DNA from: Allantophomopsis cytisporea
Lineage: Eukaryota > Ascomycota > Leotiomycetes > Phacidiales > Phacidiaceae
Length of the DNA: 64,000 nucleotides
Assembly (NCBI GenBank): GCA_024752435.1
Contig: CP103024.1
Location: 992,001-1,056,000, forward strand
Reading direction: 5' to 3'
Positions 14,070 through 26,518 of this stretch are shown piece after piece. Numbering within the stretch: position 1 is the stretch's first letter; each line of letters begins with the position of its first letter. The notes beneath the pieces were generated by a model. That model did no database searches. It was given only the letters and a program-made list of their open reading frames with translations, and was not told the DNA's origin. A program made the position numbers and the translations under genes.

Positions 14070-15092
14070 ATGGCAGCAACAAGAATGGCATCGATCCTGA
14101 AGAAGCCCGTGAAGTTAGCCCTGGTGCAGCTCGCCAGCGGTAAGCCGCCTCCCTTGTTCATGACATTCGAACAGTTCGACGCATTGTAAGATCCACAGAG
14201 CTCCCTTAATGACTAACCCAATACAGGCGCCGACAAGGCCGCGAATCTGACGCATGCGCGCACGAAGGTGCTCGAAGCCAGTAAAGCAGGCGCGAAGATC
14301 ATCGTGCTCCCAGAATGCTTCAACAGTCCGTATGGCTGTCAGTTCTTCCCATCATACGCAGAGACGCTCCTACCATCGCCGCCATCAGCGACTTCATCGC
14401 CATCCTTCCACGCACTGTCATCGATGGCGGCCGAGGCGAAGGCGTACGTGATCGGCGGGTCGATACCGGAGTACGAAACAGCGACTCAGAAATACTACAA
14501 TACGTCGCTGACGTTTGATCCGGCCGGCAAATTGTTGGCGACGCACCGCAAGCTGCACCTGTTCGACATCGACATCCCTGGCAAGATCACGTTCAAAGAG
14601 AGCGAGGTGTTGAGTCCCGGGAATAAAATCACGCTGGTGGACTTGCCTGATTATGGGAAGATCGCCGTGGCGATCTGCTATGATATCCGCTTCCCTGAGC
14701 CGGCGATCATCGCCGCGAGACATGGCTGCTTCGCGCTTATCTATCCCGGCGCGTTTAATCTGACGACCGGCGCGTTGCATTGGCAGTTGTTGGGGCAGGC
14801 TAGGGCCGTAGACAATCAGATTTATGTGGCACTTTGTAGTCCAGCGAGGGATATGAGTGCGAGCTATAATGCTTGGGGGCATAGTTTGGCCTGCGATAGT
14901 ATGGGTAAGGTCCTTTGTGAGGCTGGGGAGGGCGATGAGATTGTTTATGCAGACTTGGAGGCTGAGAATTTGGCGGAGACTAGGAAGAATATTCCTACTA
15001 GTGGACAAAGACGCTTTGACGTCTATCCTAATGTTGCAGATGGAAAGATTAGGTTCGAGGATGAAGAGCAAAGTCAAATCAAGTCGGAATAA
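14070..15092 (+). CDS. NIT3: Nitrilase-superfamily omega-amidase (NIT2/Nit3-like)
   Basis: Exons 14070-14139 and 14227-15092 encode 311 residues. The family hydrolyses alpha-ketoglutaramate and alpha-ketosuccinamate to 2-oxo acids and ammonia, closing the glutamine transaminase salvage route. The Glu-Lys-Cys triad is visible: E53 in VLPECF, K132 in HRKLHLF and C174 in AICYDIRFPE. The sequence around the Cys is characteristic of Nit2/Nit3 rather than plant nitrilases. Length fits the family (about 280-310). The start at 14070 sits just before the conserved first strand (KLALVQL). An in-frame ATG at 13917 would add 51 residues rich in Ser, Ala and Arg, which might be a mitochondrial leader; yeast Nit3 occurs in both cytosol and mitochondria, so both starts may be used. 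The intron has a GTAAGC donor and an ACAG acceptor. Confidence 0.9.
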
Positions 15093-15348
15093 GCGTAAAG
15101 CACAAATGAATTCATACACATGAGACCTGAAAAATCATCATTGAGGCACAACATTGAGACGGAAGTGGTTGGTATTTGAGTCTGCAGATTATCTTTTGAC
15201 GAACAAAGTAATGACCGTTAAAGTATAGCTTAAGCTTGCACGAAGCAATTCTGCTCTTCGCTAATCCGTCTGTTCACAATCCCATACCTTCTAACCCTCT
15301 CATCGGCCGTTAAATCATTCGTAGAATATCCATTTTCCCATCATACGC

Positions 15349-16718
15349 TTACTTCAAAGCAGCACGAGCGAAGGAAGGAAGGACGAAAGAGGCCTTGTGG
15401 ATGTCGGCGTTGTAGTAACGGTTGATCTTGTCCTCCTCCTCGGCTGGGAAGCTGCGGAGAGGGTTCTTGAGGTCGCGGTTGGCATCCTTACAGCAGACCA
15501 TGAAGCCGATTTGACCGGATGGGTAGGTTGGGATGGTGGTGTAAGCGTACTCGACATTTGGGAAAACCTCCTTGCAGTCTGCCTTGAGCTTGGTGATCAA
15601 TGGAAGGTGAAGCCATTGGTTCTCCGCTATTCAGAAGGTTAGCTAAACGGACTTCAAGTTGACAGAATGAGATAACAATATATATGGCTCGAAGTAAAAT
15701 CAATCAACAAACATGCAATACTATGAAACAAAAGCGAGCTGTATAAAACAGATAAACATATAGAGCAAACAAATGAAACAACAGGATTTATAATATCCAA
15801 TTGGATAGATTTGACCAAGCGCACGCTAATAAATGAGAACATACAACCTTGGGTAGTAATGACACCTCCCTCCTTGAGAGCGCCGAACAAAAGCTCGAAG
15901 TATGGCTTTTGGAACAAGCTCTCAGCTGGACCCTCTGGGTCAGAGGAGTCAGTGATGATGACATCGAACTCGTTCTTGTAGTCATCCAAGAACTTGAAAC
16001 CATCACCAATGTGGGTCTTGACCTTTGGGTGCTGGTAAGAGATGGCCATTCCTGGAAGGTACTTCTTGGAAAGGCGGATGACAGCCTGGTATTCACATTA
16101 ATATACATCCACCTCGTCGGATTCTTTTCTTCTTCATCTTTCTACACACCTCGTCAATGTCACAGAGAATAGCCTCCTCGACGCAGTCGTGCTTGATAAC
16201 CTCACGAAGGACACCACCATCACCACCACCGATGACGAGAACCTTCTTTGGGTTTGGGTGAGAGTTCATGGCCAAGTGAGTGATCATCTCCTGGTAGGCG
16301 AATTCATCACGCTCGGTGCACTGGATGACGTTGTCGAGAACGAGAACGGTTCCGTAGTCGGTGGACTCGAAGATGAGGACGTCTTGGTACTTGGACTTCT
16401 CGTGGTGGAGGACATTCTTGACCTTGAGGGTCATAGCCTGACCTGGCCACATGTCGGAGATCTCGCGGAACCATCCATCTGTATGGCTTCATGTTAGTCG
16501 GTGTAAAAGCTGACATGGTGTAGCAAAGATAGCAAAGCCAAGAAGAAGCTTGGTTCTAGATGATCCATGGGCAGCCATATATGAAGTCATTATGTATTTC
16601 CAGGCTCAATTCGGGTGGGCAAGGCTGCAGAATATTTCTTTGACACAAAGGCTGGATTTGATGGGAAAACGTGGTAGAAGATCTTACCCTTGATAGTGGG
16701 GTGAGTGATTTCAGACAT
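15349..16718 (-). CDS. SPE3: Spermidine synthase
   Basis: Exons 16718-16688, 16478-16150, 16085-15845 and 15626-15349 encode 292 residues. The enzyme moves the aminopropyl group from decarboxylated S-adenosylmethionine to putrescine, giving spermidine and methylthioadenosine. Visible are the N-terminal beta domain starting DGWFREISDMWPGQ, the nucleotide-binding glycine motif VLVIGGGDGG (90-99), and the catalytic loop TDSSDPEGPAESLF (about 165-178) with its aspartates. Length equals the family norm. All three introns restore the frame; for the third I chose the GTATGT donor because it yields QGSENQW at the junction. The first exon codes for only ten and a third codons, a common arrangement for this gene in filamentous ascomycetes. 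An in-frame ATG at 16874 could give a 52-residue leader (see findings). It is divergent from the long upstream region of the G-alpha gene and convergent with the omega-amidase. Confidence 0.95.
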
Positions 16719-16874
16719 TTCGGCGATTGGGAATCTTAAAATTGAAGAAGTGGTGAAGTTGAATGAACGGGGAGTAGTCAATAAAGTCTGAGGAAATCTG
16801 AAGAAAACACTGGGTCTAGCAGGCGTCGTCAAGATGGCCGTAGTAGCTTGTTGCAAAATTGAGTAGCCCCTCAT

Positions 16875-19800
16875 GCGATTATTTTCTGCCTCTCACTCCA
16901 ACCAGGTATTGCTGGTACCGTAGCCGCTGGCTGTGGTGTGTGTGCCCGCATTTCGCATTTTCTGCCATTTTTTTTCTGCCGCCCAATGATCTCTACATGC
17001 AGTTAGATCGCTTTTGACTGCGGTAAACGTTAAGCGGGCAGAGATTTCTGCCCTTCCCGCGAGACGCACCCGAGTCTCGTCTTTTGTAAGGCAGGCAAGG
17101 TATGTAGGCACGTATTTAGGTCAGCAAAAAAGGTGAAGTGAGAAAATCAAAGTGAAGTGAGACTGAAACCAGACACGCCAGACTCCACCCCGATGCTCGT
17201 CGGTTCCCATTATTCCCCCTCCCACGCGTGCCCAACGCTTCGTTCCGTTCGATCGACCGAGGTAGGGACTTTACGGTCAGAGTGGGAACTACTTTAAATT
17301 CGTTGCTGCCGTAGTTCACTCGAGGTGGAGCGCCTGTATAGAGAAAAGAGACAAATGCATGAACATAAACGGTAATTTCACCTCAAGAGGCAGGGTACCT
17401 GAATGCCGTGGGCTTCCATGAAAAGGCGCTGATATGTAATAGTGTATGAACAAGTGGTAGAGGAATACTTGGTTTTATGTAATGTCATATTGGAAAATAC
17501 GGACGACAAAGTAAGTACACGTAGACTTCGGATACAAAATGGGTGGATTATGTTTGATGAGATGCGGTGCGTATGGATCCCCCCTTCTCAATCAAGTGCC
17601 TTATTATGCAGTATGTGGCTGTTCTGTCGACATTATGATCATGATTTGCATTCGGTACGGTACGACTGTGAATATCATGTCGCACAGTGTGTACATACAT
17701 ACATACTCGACTCTACGCACCTTATATTCACTCTACTTACTCACCAGACTGTTACAGTAAGCTTACCTAATGGAGTGTAGGATTCTAATGCAGGTGAGCA
17801 TTCAAGATCAACAAACAATTCTGAACAATAACAATGCTGACAGCAAAAAGCTAGGAACCACATACAGTACGCAGTACATCTTTCCATCCATCCATCCATA
17901 CATAAATACGTAGTAATGGCATGAATGATGTATGAATAGCTACTAGCTACATGGGTCTTGAATGATGATGTGCCATGGAACATGGAGCCAGCGCCGAGAG
18001 ACTTTGCGAGACATGGCACGGGTCTCTGAAAAACGTGGAAGACTCCGTTCATGACTGATTGATCATACACGCCATGCACTGACATGGCATGGAACAGGTA
18101 GCGAGCGTATATACTGATAAGGAACGAAGAATGAAGCTTTGGCTGTAGGGAGTGTTACAGTAACGGTAACTGTAACACGACCTCGACGATGTGTGGAGAT
18201 ATATGCCGAATCATTCATTGAAGGATCGAAAAATATATTTAAATCCCTACCAAGAAAAAGCAGAAGTACGGATTAGTACTCCGTAAGGTAATAACGTACG
18301 GTGCCTTGTTATGCATGAAATTTTAGATGCCGGTCTACGGCGTTCTTCATTAGAAGGTGTGTTTTCTGTTTCTTTCTCTGGCTCCGGGGGTTTAGGTAGG
18401 TGAAGCATGTAAATATGCTCAGTTCTGCAAAGGCATGGGGGGAGGGGGGGGTCTATTTTGCCGGCCCCTCGTGGTCGGTACCCAATTACAATATGATATC
18501 ATGAAATCATGAGAGGCTGGAGAGGATGGAAAAACTATTTATTACCACTGCCATCAATTGCATATGATCGTAGCGAGCATTCCGGCTTTTCGCTCCATGC
18601 AACTGGTGGAGCTGCCATGTTTGGATGAAAGTACAGCCTGCCACAGCAAGCTGTTTGCAGCAGATGAATGATAATCCCTCCGAGGCCAGGCCAGGCCGAC
18701 TGCAGAAATCAGAGCACCAGAGCACCAGAGCACAGAGCACTAGAACATCACCATGAGCACTCGAGCACTCGATCACTACTCAGAAGCACAGAGCGCATAC
18801 CGTTCGTAGAATTGATTCCACACGAGCGGAGGGTTATTACATACTTTTTTTTCTTTCTTTCTTTCTTGTTTACGGTCTTGGTCTTGTCTTGGAAAAGCCG
18901 GGTTCGAATACGCCACACTAATATCCAGATCCCGTCGTGCTTGTACCTGACTGTGATGTTCCATCATTATTCCATGTCTAGCATGCCATATGTATCCAGG
19001 TACTGCAGTCCCTTCCGCCAATTTGATCCATATCCGTTAGGAGATGTGAAGGAGTGTTGTTTTCTGGTCGTCTTGTCACCAATTTGGGCGGCAAGAGGCA
19101 GAAAGCAGCAGCATGAGTAAGTAGGTATCTAAGTAGGTTGAAGCCGTTGGGATTTATAGTGGATTTTTCCAATACTGTCAATGGATGGATCAATGATTCA
19201 AATATACTTTCACCTTACGTTGTCTTCGTGTGGGTAGATGGAACATGAGCTTTTGCATATGAAGACTTACATGTATTGTCATAGTGTGTACTCATAGTCT
19301 GGAGTACATGCATGAAGGACATGGCTTACCTTGAGTATGGCACTTATGCATAAGACTCGAATCATCATGTACATACATCTCACTCATACAATCGAGGAGA
19401 TAGATAGACATACTCATTTTTTTCTTTCTTTTCTTGTTTGTCCTTTGCTCGAGTTCATGTTTCCACACACAGATAGAGATGACACAGATCAAGACCTATA
19501 TACGTACTATGTAGACACCAAGTAATCATACTTTCTGATTCTCGACCCCTTCATGGCAAGTGGCGACGATAACGGACATCATCCAAAGAGTTGAATTCAA
19601 AATCTAAACCATACCAATCCTAAATGTGGCCCCAGACCCTGGCACTAAGTGTAGCCCCATCGCAGTGAAGTTCAGTGCGCAACCTCTGCATACCACCATA
19701 CTACGTACATTCACTGCACATCTTCTCTACAAAGACCCCTATTCCCTGCTGCGTTTGTGTCTTCGGCTGCATCCTGGGCGAATGTACATTAATGTACCGT

Positions 19801-19875
19801 ACAGTACACTCTAGCTTCCATCATGGTTTGGACGCTTGTGCCATATGATTTGAGTGTAGAGAACGAGAGAGAGAG

Positions 19876-19907
<32 letters not shown>

Positions 19908-20419
19908 TAAGGTACGGAGTAATCCCCTTTAGTGCAATCAATCGTGCCAAATATACGGAGGGATAGTGCAGTAGTACTCCATAGACACGAACGAAGTTCT
20001 TCAAACTCCGACCAACACCATAAGAGAAAGCTACTACTACTACACTACCGAATCCAACACTACCTACCTACATTACATACATCACCTACCAATCAACTAC
20101 TCACTACTCATTACTCACTAGATTGAATACTCTCACAAACTTACCATACTACTTACCATACTACTTACATACAACCTTCGCAGCTTACCACAATCTAACG
20201 CTACTACTCTTATTGCCTACTACCCTACCAGATTTACCCCAACGCCGAATAATCTCCTCATTGCATCGACAGTTCTGTACAGACAGTAACTGTTTTCTGA
20301 CGCTCGCGACTTAACATCCGCCCCAGTCTGCACAACCATAAAGGGTGTGTCCAGGCCTCTCGTCAGTCCTCCACAACGAGAAACCACTCCAATCGACACC
20401 CATTTCCTCATTGCCCATG
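16875..20419. other. Long intergenic region / leader of the G-alpha gene
   Basis: No gene is supported. Open frames are short and carry no family motif. The region holds simple repeats (a TTTC run at about 18846-18868, a GA run at about 19865-19908, and short AGAGCACC-type repeats near 18709-18775), a G-rich run near 18437-18450, and ACTACT/ACTTACCATACT-rich sequence just before the G-alpha start. The right part probably contains a long promoter and 5' untranslated leader, as is usual for fungal G-protein genes; that is inference. Confidence 0.55.
19865..19908. repeat. (GA)n microsatellite
   Basis: A purine dinucleotide repeat with a few AAGA interruptions lies about 510 bases upstream of the G-alpha start codon. 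It is seen directly. Such tracts in fungal promoters often exclude nucleosomes, but no function is shown here. Confidence 0.9.
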
Positions 20420-21733
20420 ATGTGCTTCGGTTCCAAGAATGACAAAGACGAGGAGGGGGCCGCGAAAAATCGCGAGATTGAGAAGATGATCCGTCAGGAC
20501 GAGAAGAAGGCTTCCAGGGAAGTGAAGCTCTTGTTATTGGGTAAATTTCCACTCGCCAATCGTGTGATTCGCACAAAACACACATGAATCACCGTGTGAG
20601 CTGACAAAAATTACGATGTGTAGGTGCTGGAGAGAGTGGAAAGTCTACGGTGTTGAAGCAGATGCGCTTGATCTATGCCTCCGGTTTCTCTGCTGCAGAG
20701 AAGGGTGAATGGCGTGCAATCATCTTCGCAAATATCCTCAGTGCTTTCAAGGTCATTTTGGATGCTATGGAGGATATGGGCTTTGAATTCGATAACAAGA
20801 CAAACGAAGTAAGCAGACCCCCTTTCGGATGAAATATTCTGTTCAATAGATACACTCCACCATCTATCTTTTTCCCTCTCTAGAACTTTTTACTGACGTG
20901 CGTCACTTATCGTAGCAATATATTGCTCTCATCCTTGCCGAATGCGATCTTGGACCAAAAGACCCCCTTCCAGTCGAATACCTTAACGCTTTCAAGGGCC
21001 TGTGGTCAGATGCTGGTGTACAAAAGGCAATTGAGAAGGGTAATGAGTTTGCGCTTCACGATAACTTGAACTAGTAAGTCTCGTCGAGTTCCTATACATG
21101 AATGATTTTTCTAACACATCACCACACAGCTTCTTCGAGGATGTTGATCGCCTTTTCTCCAGAGATTATATTCCAACAGACCAGGATGTACTTCGATCCC
21201 GATTGAGAACTACCGGTATCACTGAGACTATTTTCGACCTTGGCGCCCTTACCTACCGAATGTTCGATGTTGGAGGACAGCGATCTGAGCGAAAGAAGTG
21301 GATCCATTGTTTCGAGAACGTCAACTGCCTTTTGTTCCTTGTTGCCATTTCTGGATACGACCAATGTTTGGTAGAAGACAAGGATGGTAACCAGATGCAA
21401 GAAGCCTTGATGTTGTGGGAGTCGATCGCCAACTCCCAATGGTTCGCCAAATCCTCTCTCATCCTCTTCCTCAACAAGATGGATCTTTTCAAGGAGAAGC
21501 TCGCGCACTCACCTGTGCAACAATACGGTTTCACGGATTTCATGGGCGACTCCGCGGACTGGAAGCAAGTGTCCAAATACTTCATGGACAAATTCCGCGC
21601 TCTCAACCGCAATCCACAGAAGGAGATCTATGGGCACTTTACCAATGCCACGGATACGAACTTGCTCAAGATCACCATGAGCTCAGTCCAAGATATGATC
21701 ATCCAACGCAACCTCAACCAGCTTATACTCTGA
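20420..21733 (+). CDS. Heterotrimeric G-protein alpha subunit, fungal group II
   Basis: Exons 20420-20540, 20624-20808, 20916-21073 and 21130-21733 encode 355 residues. The protein is the GTP-binding switch relaying receptor signals at the plasma membrane to effectors. Visible are the P-loop GAGESGKS (41-48), the catalytic Arg (R179) ahead of TTGITE, the switch II motif DVGGQRSE with the GTPase glutamine Q205, NKMD for guanine specificity, and a C-terminal helix ending NLNQLIL. The N-terminus MCFGS lacks the Gly at position 2 needed for myristoylation but keeps a Cys for palmitoylation. With the following EVKLLLLG context, that is the hallmark of the group II (Neurospora GNA-2 type) subunits. 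An ATG directly in front (20417) gives a tandem start; a further in-frame ATG lies at 20345. Introns have branch points of the CTGAC/CTAAC type. Group II subunits are usually minor or redundant to groups I and III. Confidence 0.95.
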
Positions 21734-24599
21734 TTCGGAGCCATCGTCTGTCCGGGTTTTTCTTCGATTTAGAGGCAAGGGTCGGGACTTTGTTACACAT
21801 CCTCGATATGAGCGAAAACGATTCATGAGCTACGAAGTTTGCCGCTCCGCATCAGGTTTCGAGTTGCATTTATTGTCGCATTTTCGTCATTTCTGCTTTC
21901 GAGCCTCACGCATAGCTCTTCGGATTTTTACGTCTACTCGAGTCTTTTTCGTTTTCGCGTAGATCATCGATAACAAGCCTCCCTACGAGGGTCCCCTCCT
22001 AGCCCATTCTTCGATCTTCAAAAACCTCTTCCTTTCAAATTAGGGGTTCTCATTTTCCGCGGGCCAAAAAACTTAATTCCCTTACGTTTCCTTCATTTCT
22101 ATGTTTTTATTCATTGTATTGGCTCCTTCACATATATGGCGTTCGTGGCCAGAGCGTGCGCGCGCTGGCAGGTTGTATTTGCTTTTTTTTTCTTCTTTTT
22201 TTTACCCATTTTTATTGCAGAGAAGAGACATTTGGTAGAGGGCATGGCTTTTGTATACGACAAGAGCCATATAGAGCTTAAGAGGAGGGGTACTTGAGAT
22301 GGGAGAAATGAGGTCGAACGGGTGTTAGTATAGACAGACCGTTCGTGAAGAAAAGATTGAACTCATTCCCATCTCCCCAAATGCATTTCTCGTGAATCTC
22401 CAGACATAACAATACAAGAATAATTTACCTCGCTATTCAAGCCCTCCCGCAATATTGAAGAATTCATGCACGCCATCTCCATTGGCTTCCGTCCAGTGCC
22501 TTCTCCTGAGCTGAATAATCAACATAATCAGCCCGCGCTTCATGACTCGCTCCCCCGAACCCATTCCCGGCCCTCTCCCATATCTGAGCCGGCACAGCCA
22601 TAGCCATAGTCCGTCTGCGTGCCGGCTAACCCAGTAGAACGGGCGGCGGATATTTGTAAGCAAAAATTCACGGAATTGTGCACTGTCGATCTCTCGCTCA
22701 CCCCTGTTCTTCCCAGGGAAAAGATGAGTGCGCGGCGGCGAGCCACCCCCCCCTCTCTCTCTCTCTGTAGGGGACGGGTTGCCGCGATCTTATGATGCAT
22801 ATGTGCGGCGTTTTGGGGTGGTGTACCTGCCTACATAGGCCCGGAATCTATCTCCTTTGCTGTACGGTTTTTTTTCATTTACTTATTTCTCTCTCTGTCG
22901 TTAGGGTTGCTTTGCAAGCCGTAACTTTGTGTTTGGCGTTGGCTTTGGAATGGTGTCGGTAAGATAGTAGGTTGCTGGGTTTGGAAATTTGAGGGGACTT
23001 GTACTTGGACGTATCTATGTAACACCATAATACTAAGTTGCAGCGAATTCGGGGGTGGGATATGGGATATGGCGACTTCAATGTGTTGACATAAACTTGC
23101 TCTTGGTACTTGTTGCTTGTCTTGTCCCGCGGGTAGCACTTGGACACGCCGATCGGCGTTCTCCCTACCTACCTACATATATTGAACCATTCTACTGTGT
23201 ACATACGCATTATTGTCGCATGGTAAGAGTACGGCGTGGTGGGAGTGTGGTTGGTGTGTCGGTGATAAGGTGGGCGGGCCATCCATCGCTCGGGCATCTC
23301 ATCGTCAACGTTTGAGTGGAGTCCCACGTGGTGGTCCTTAATGAAACTCGCCCATCTCCACCCTGGAATTCTAGAAGATCAGGCTGGCATTCACTCTGCG
23401 TTCTCTGCAATGCTGTACTTGTACACAGTACATACGCAGCAGAATATCGAATTGTCTGCAGTACTTTATTATGCGCCACATGGGATATATTCCTGGGAAT
23501 GTTTGCTGTCTTGGCGTCAGAGCTTCGTTATTAGACAGCACCAACGCCGCGTATAGATGTTAAAATATACTTCGTTAAGTGCATATCTATCTCGCGCCGC
23601 CGTCCTTCGTCCTCAGTACACAGTAGATAATGTACCTATACTATGCATCCTCGCCATGTACTCTACGATAATAAGGTACGCTTGTGGTAGCCCCTAATAA
23701 TGACTCGTTCAATCGCCACGCGGTCACTTCCTTCGATCTTTTTCCGCACTTGACGGCTACAATTCTGAGAATAACTCAAATTCTCCTAATATATCGTCAC
23801 AATAAAGTTTGGGCATACAAAATTTGAGCGACAGTCCTCGCTCCGACCGTGCTTATGACTTCACATGAATCAGACGGGAATGATCTCTGGGATTTTGGGA
23901 ATTTTGGGGATTTTGGAGTGGGTAGAACGGACTGCTACGGCTGCCTTGACCTTTGTGTCTGGATTTTGTGTTACTCTTGTGGAGATCGTCGCCTATTAAT
24001 AGAAGATGCTGATATGATTAGATGAACAATTTGGAAAGTCTGTACATATTCATATCATACACTTGCTGCGCTCGCTTATGTTTTGTTGCAGGATACGTAT
24101 CTGACCGGGTTACGTTTGTTTATGACTTAGGTTTGGGTTTACGGGTCGGAGAATTTTCGAGTTGCTTGTTTGTTGCGTGCTGTTGATTAATGCGCAGATT
24201 GGTGATTTTGTTTGGCTTTTCAACCTGCACAATCTTGCATGGAGACGACGTACGAGCTTGATTGATCAGATATTGGTGTCGTGACATTTCATGAAAGGAA
24301 AAGCTCATCGCATTTCTGACAGGTGGACAGTGCATGTTTTCGAGACTATCAGCTGCAACTATCACTTCTGCTCTATCAACTCATATGCAGAGTTATCAAT
24401 ACGAGAGTCATCATATATAGAGAATCTGTTATGATCAATTGTCTTATCGTTGATCAGTCACCATTTTTCTTAGAGTTCAACCCCCTTTTCTTCTATGTGT
24501 ATGGTTTCAAAAAATCATCATCTAATATGTTACTTGTTCGATTCGGAATAATTTCTTTGTGGAACTCCCACAAACGTTATTCAGGAACAAAGTCTTGGA

Positions 24600-26100
24600 T
24601 ACACTCTGCCATATATTAATAATAAAATCTTAAATATTTCGCTAATATTCCAGTATAATATAGATTCAACATCACTCCAGACTCGTGACTTAAGAGCCTC
24701 AGTTCTGCTCGTTTCGTAAGTGGTATCCCTTCGTCTGTAATTGCACCAAATCCTTGCTAGTCTCTCGTATAAAATGTACACAATTATCTTTCGCTTCTGT
24801 ATTACAGACGAAAGAATACACTTGGAATACCATGGGTACCTATTGGTTACTGAGAAAACATGATGTTGTGACTGGCTAAAGACAAAGTCTGCCAGAAGTT
24901 CCCACCTTCGCTTCGCTTGTAAATCTCACGAGTCTGGGGAAGTGAGCACCATAGAGGTCTAGAAGCCCAAATCAAGCATTGAAGTGAGCCCTTAATATCA
25001 ACAGGAACAAAATCCAAAGGCGGAATTTTTGGCAGTATTCAACTAGTGATCAATAAAAAGTGTATATAGAGAGTATAAACATTGAGGTACAGTAGTTATC
25101 CGCTCATATAGTAGTTATGTACATACACTAAGTCTCTTGCAATTGTAATGTTTTGTTCCTATTGATTCTAAAGGGACACGATATCGTCTACCAGGAACAG
25201 CCTCGGTGGCCCAACAGAATTATCATACCATTTTGAGATAGAATCAATTACAGAACCTACACCACAACCTCGTAGCCCAAGGAACCTTTTATTTCCGTGA
25301 GGGCAGTTATTGTGTCGCAAACACATAGATAGTTTCTAAAAGTTCCTAAAAGTTCCAGATAAATGGTACGGCTATATACTTTCTCCACACTTACAAGCCT
25401 ATTAACCATCAGGTGACCAATTAAGTATAGGAAAAATAGCCTGCTCCTATCAAGAGTTAGAATTACTATATATATTAATGTAGCTTAGTATATATACTGC
25501 GCGTACGGGCCTAGTATTCGGCTACACATCTAGTAATTCGGTCACGTTATAGTCTAGAATATAATATATTTCAATAATAACTTTCGTATATAGAGTGGAA
25601 TAGAATCGATTGAAATAACTATGTAACTACAATTCTATGTAGTCTACTTGTAAATCAACGACCTACAGCTCCTACATTCCAATATTAAATAACTTTTCGA
25701 ATTTATTTTCTAAAATCTCAATTATAGTAGTAGTATTATCTGCATCTGTAACTAGCAATAGTTCTAGCAAATGCGATGCATTCGCTGTATCAACCAATTA
25801 AGCGTTACAAAGCCATTCGACTACTTCGGATAATAACATGAGAGACATTCTAAAGGGAGTCGGTATTATATAATGGAGTTATCATTGATTTCTGTATACT
25901 CTTCGGATCTACCGCTTCATTTTTGACAGAGTATCATATAAGCAGTATATATACTAAGCCGGTATATACGGTGATCATAACTGTGGGACCACCACGTTTT
26001 TCTCCAGTCACCAGGGTCACCTAATGGTTGAGCGAAAAGTCAGAGGTTCTGACAATCGACCAGCTACAACATTGTACCTATTTTCTGTCGCAAACAATGG
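24600..26100. other. AT-rich, TpA-rich patch, possibly a RIP-eroded element
   Basis: The stretch is visibly richer in TATA/ATAT and TAGTA words than its flanks and lacks open frames longer than a few dozen codons. In filamentous ascomycetes such islands often are transposon remains mutated by repeat-induced point mutation. No terminal repeats, target-site duplications or transposase motifs were found, so the origin is inference. Confidence 0.35.
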
Positions 26101-26355
26101 ATACTCATAAGATTGAGTTCATGCCTATTACGCAACAAGCAGAACTCGGAATCTCGAAAACCAATACTAACAGGCTTACGAATCACGGGGGCAGGGGATA
26201 GCTGAGAGTGTGATAAAGCAGACAAGTCAAGATCTCACACGTTCACGTCATCTTTCTGCATGTCGAGGTCCCCGAAGATATGCCTTGCGATATCCATTAT
26301 GGAAGTCCAATCGGAAAGTTATGAGGCATTTCATACTTTTCTGACGGACTTCTAC

Positions 26356-26518
26356 TGTAAAGTCAATACATAGAATCCAACGGCAGAATCGTAAACTTCT
26401 CGGATCACTTACCGGGATCAGCAGATGCTTCTTGGTTGTAAAGTCAATACTTAAAAATCCAACGGCAGGATCATAAACTTCTCAGATCACCTACCGAGGT
26501 CAGTAGATGCTTCTTGTT
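26356..26518. repeat. Tandem duplication of an 81-82 bp unit, diverged mainly by transitions
   Basis: Copy 1 (26356-26436) and copy 2 (26437-26518) both start TGTAAAGTCAATAC and both end in AGATGCTTCTTG plus a few bases. Aligned by eye they differ at about ten positions, most of them G/A or C/T transitions, plus one inserted base. This is seen directly. The transition bias is what repeat-induced point mutation or old age with deamination would give. Confidence 0.8.

Noticed and set aside
14418..15119. Minus-strand open frame (233 codons) over the omega-amidase
   Set aside because: It is a shadow of the nitrilase coding frame and has no family motif.
18899..18912. GGGTTCGAATACG resembling a tRNA B box
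   Set aside because: The pattern is incomplete (no CC after the loop) and no A box or acceptor stem fits at tRNA distance. No tRNA was found elsewhere by eye.
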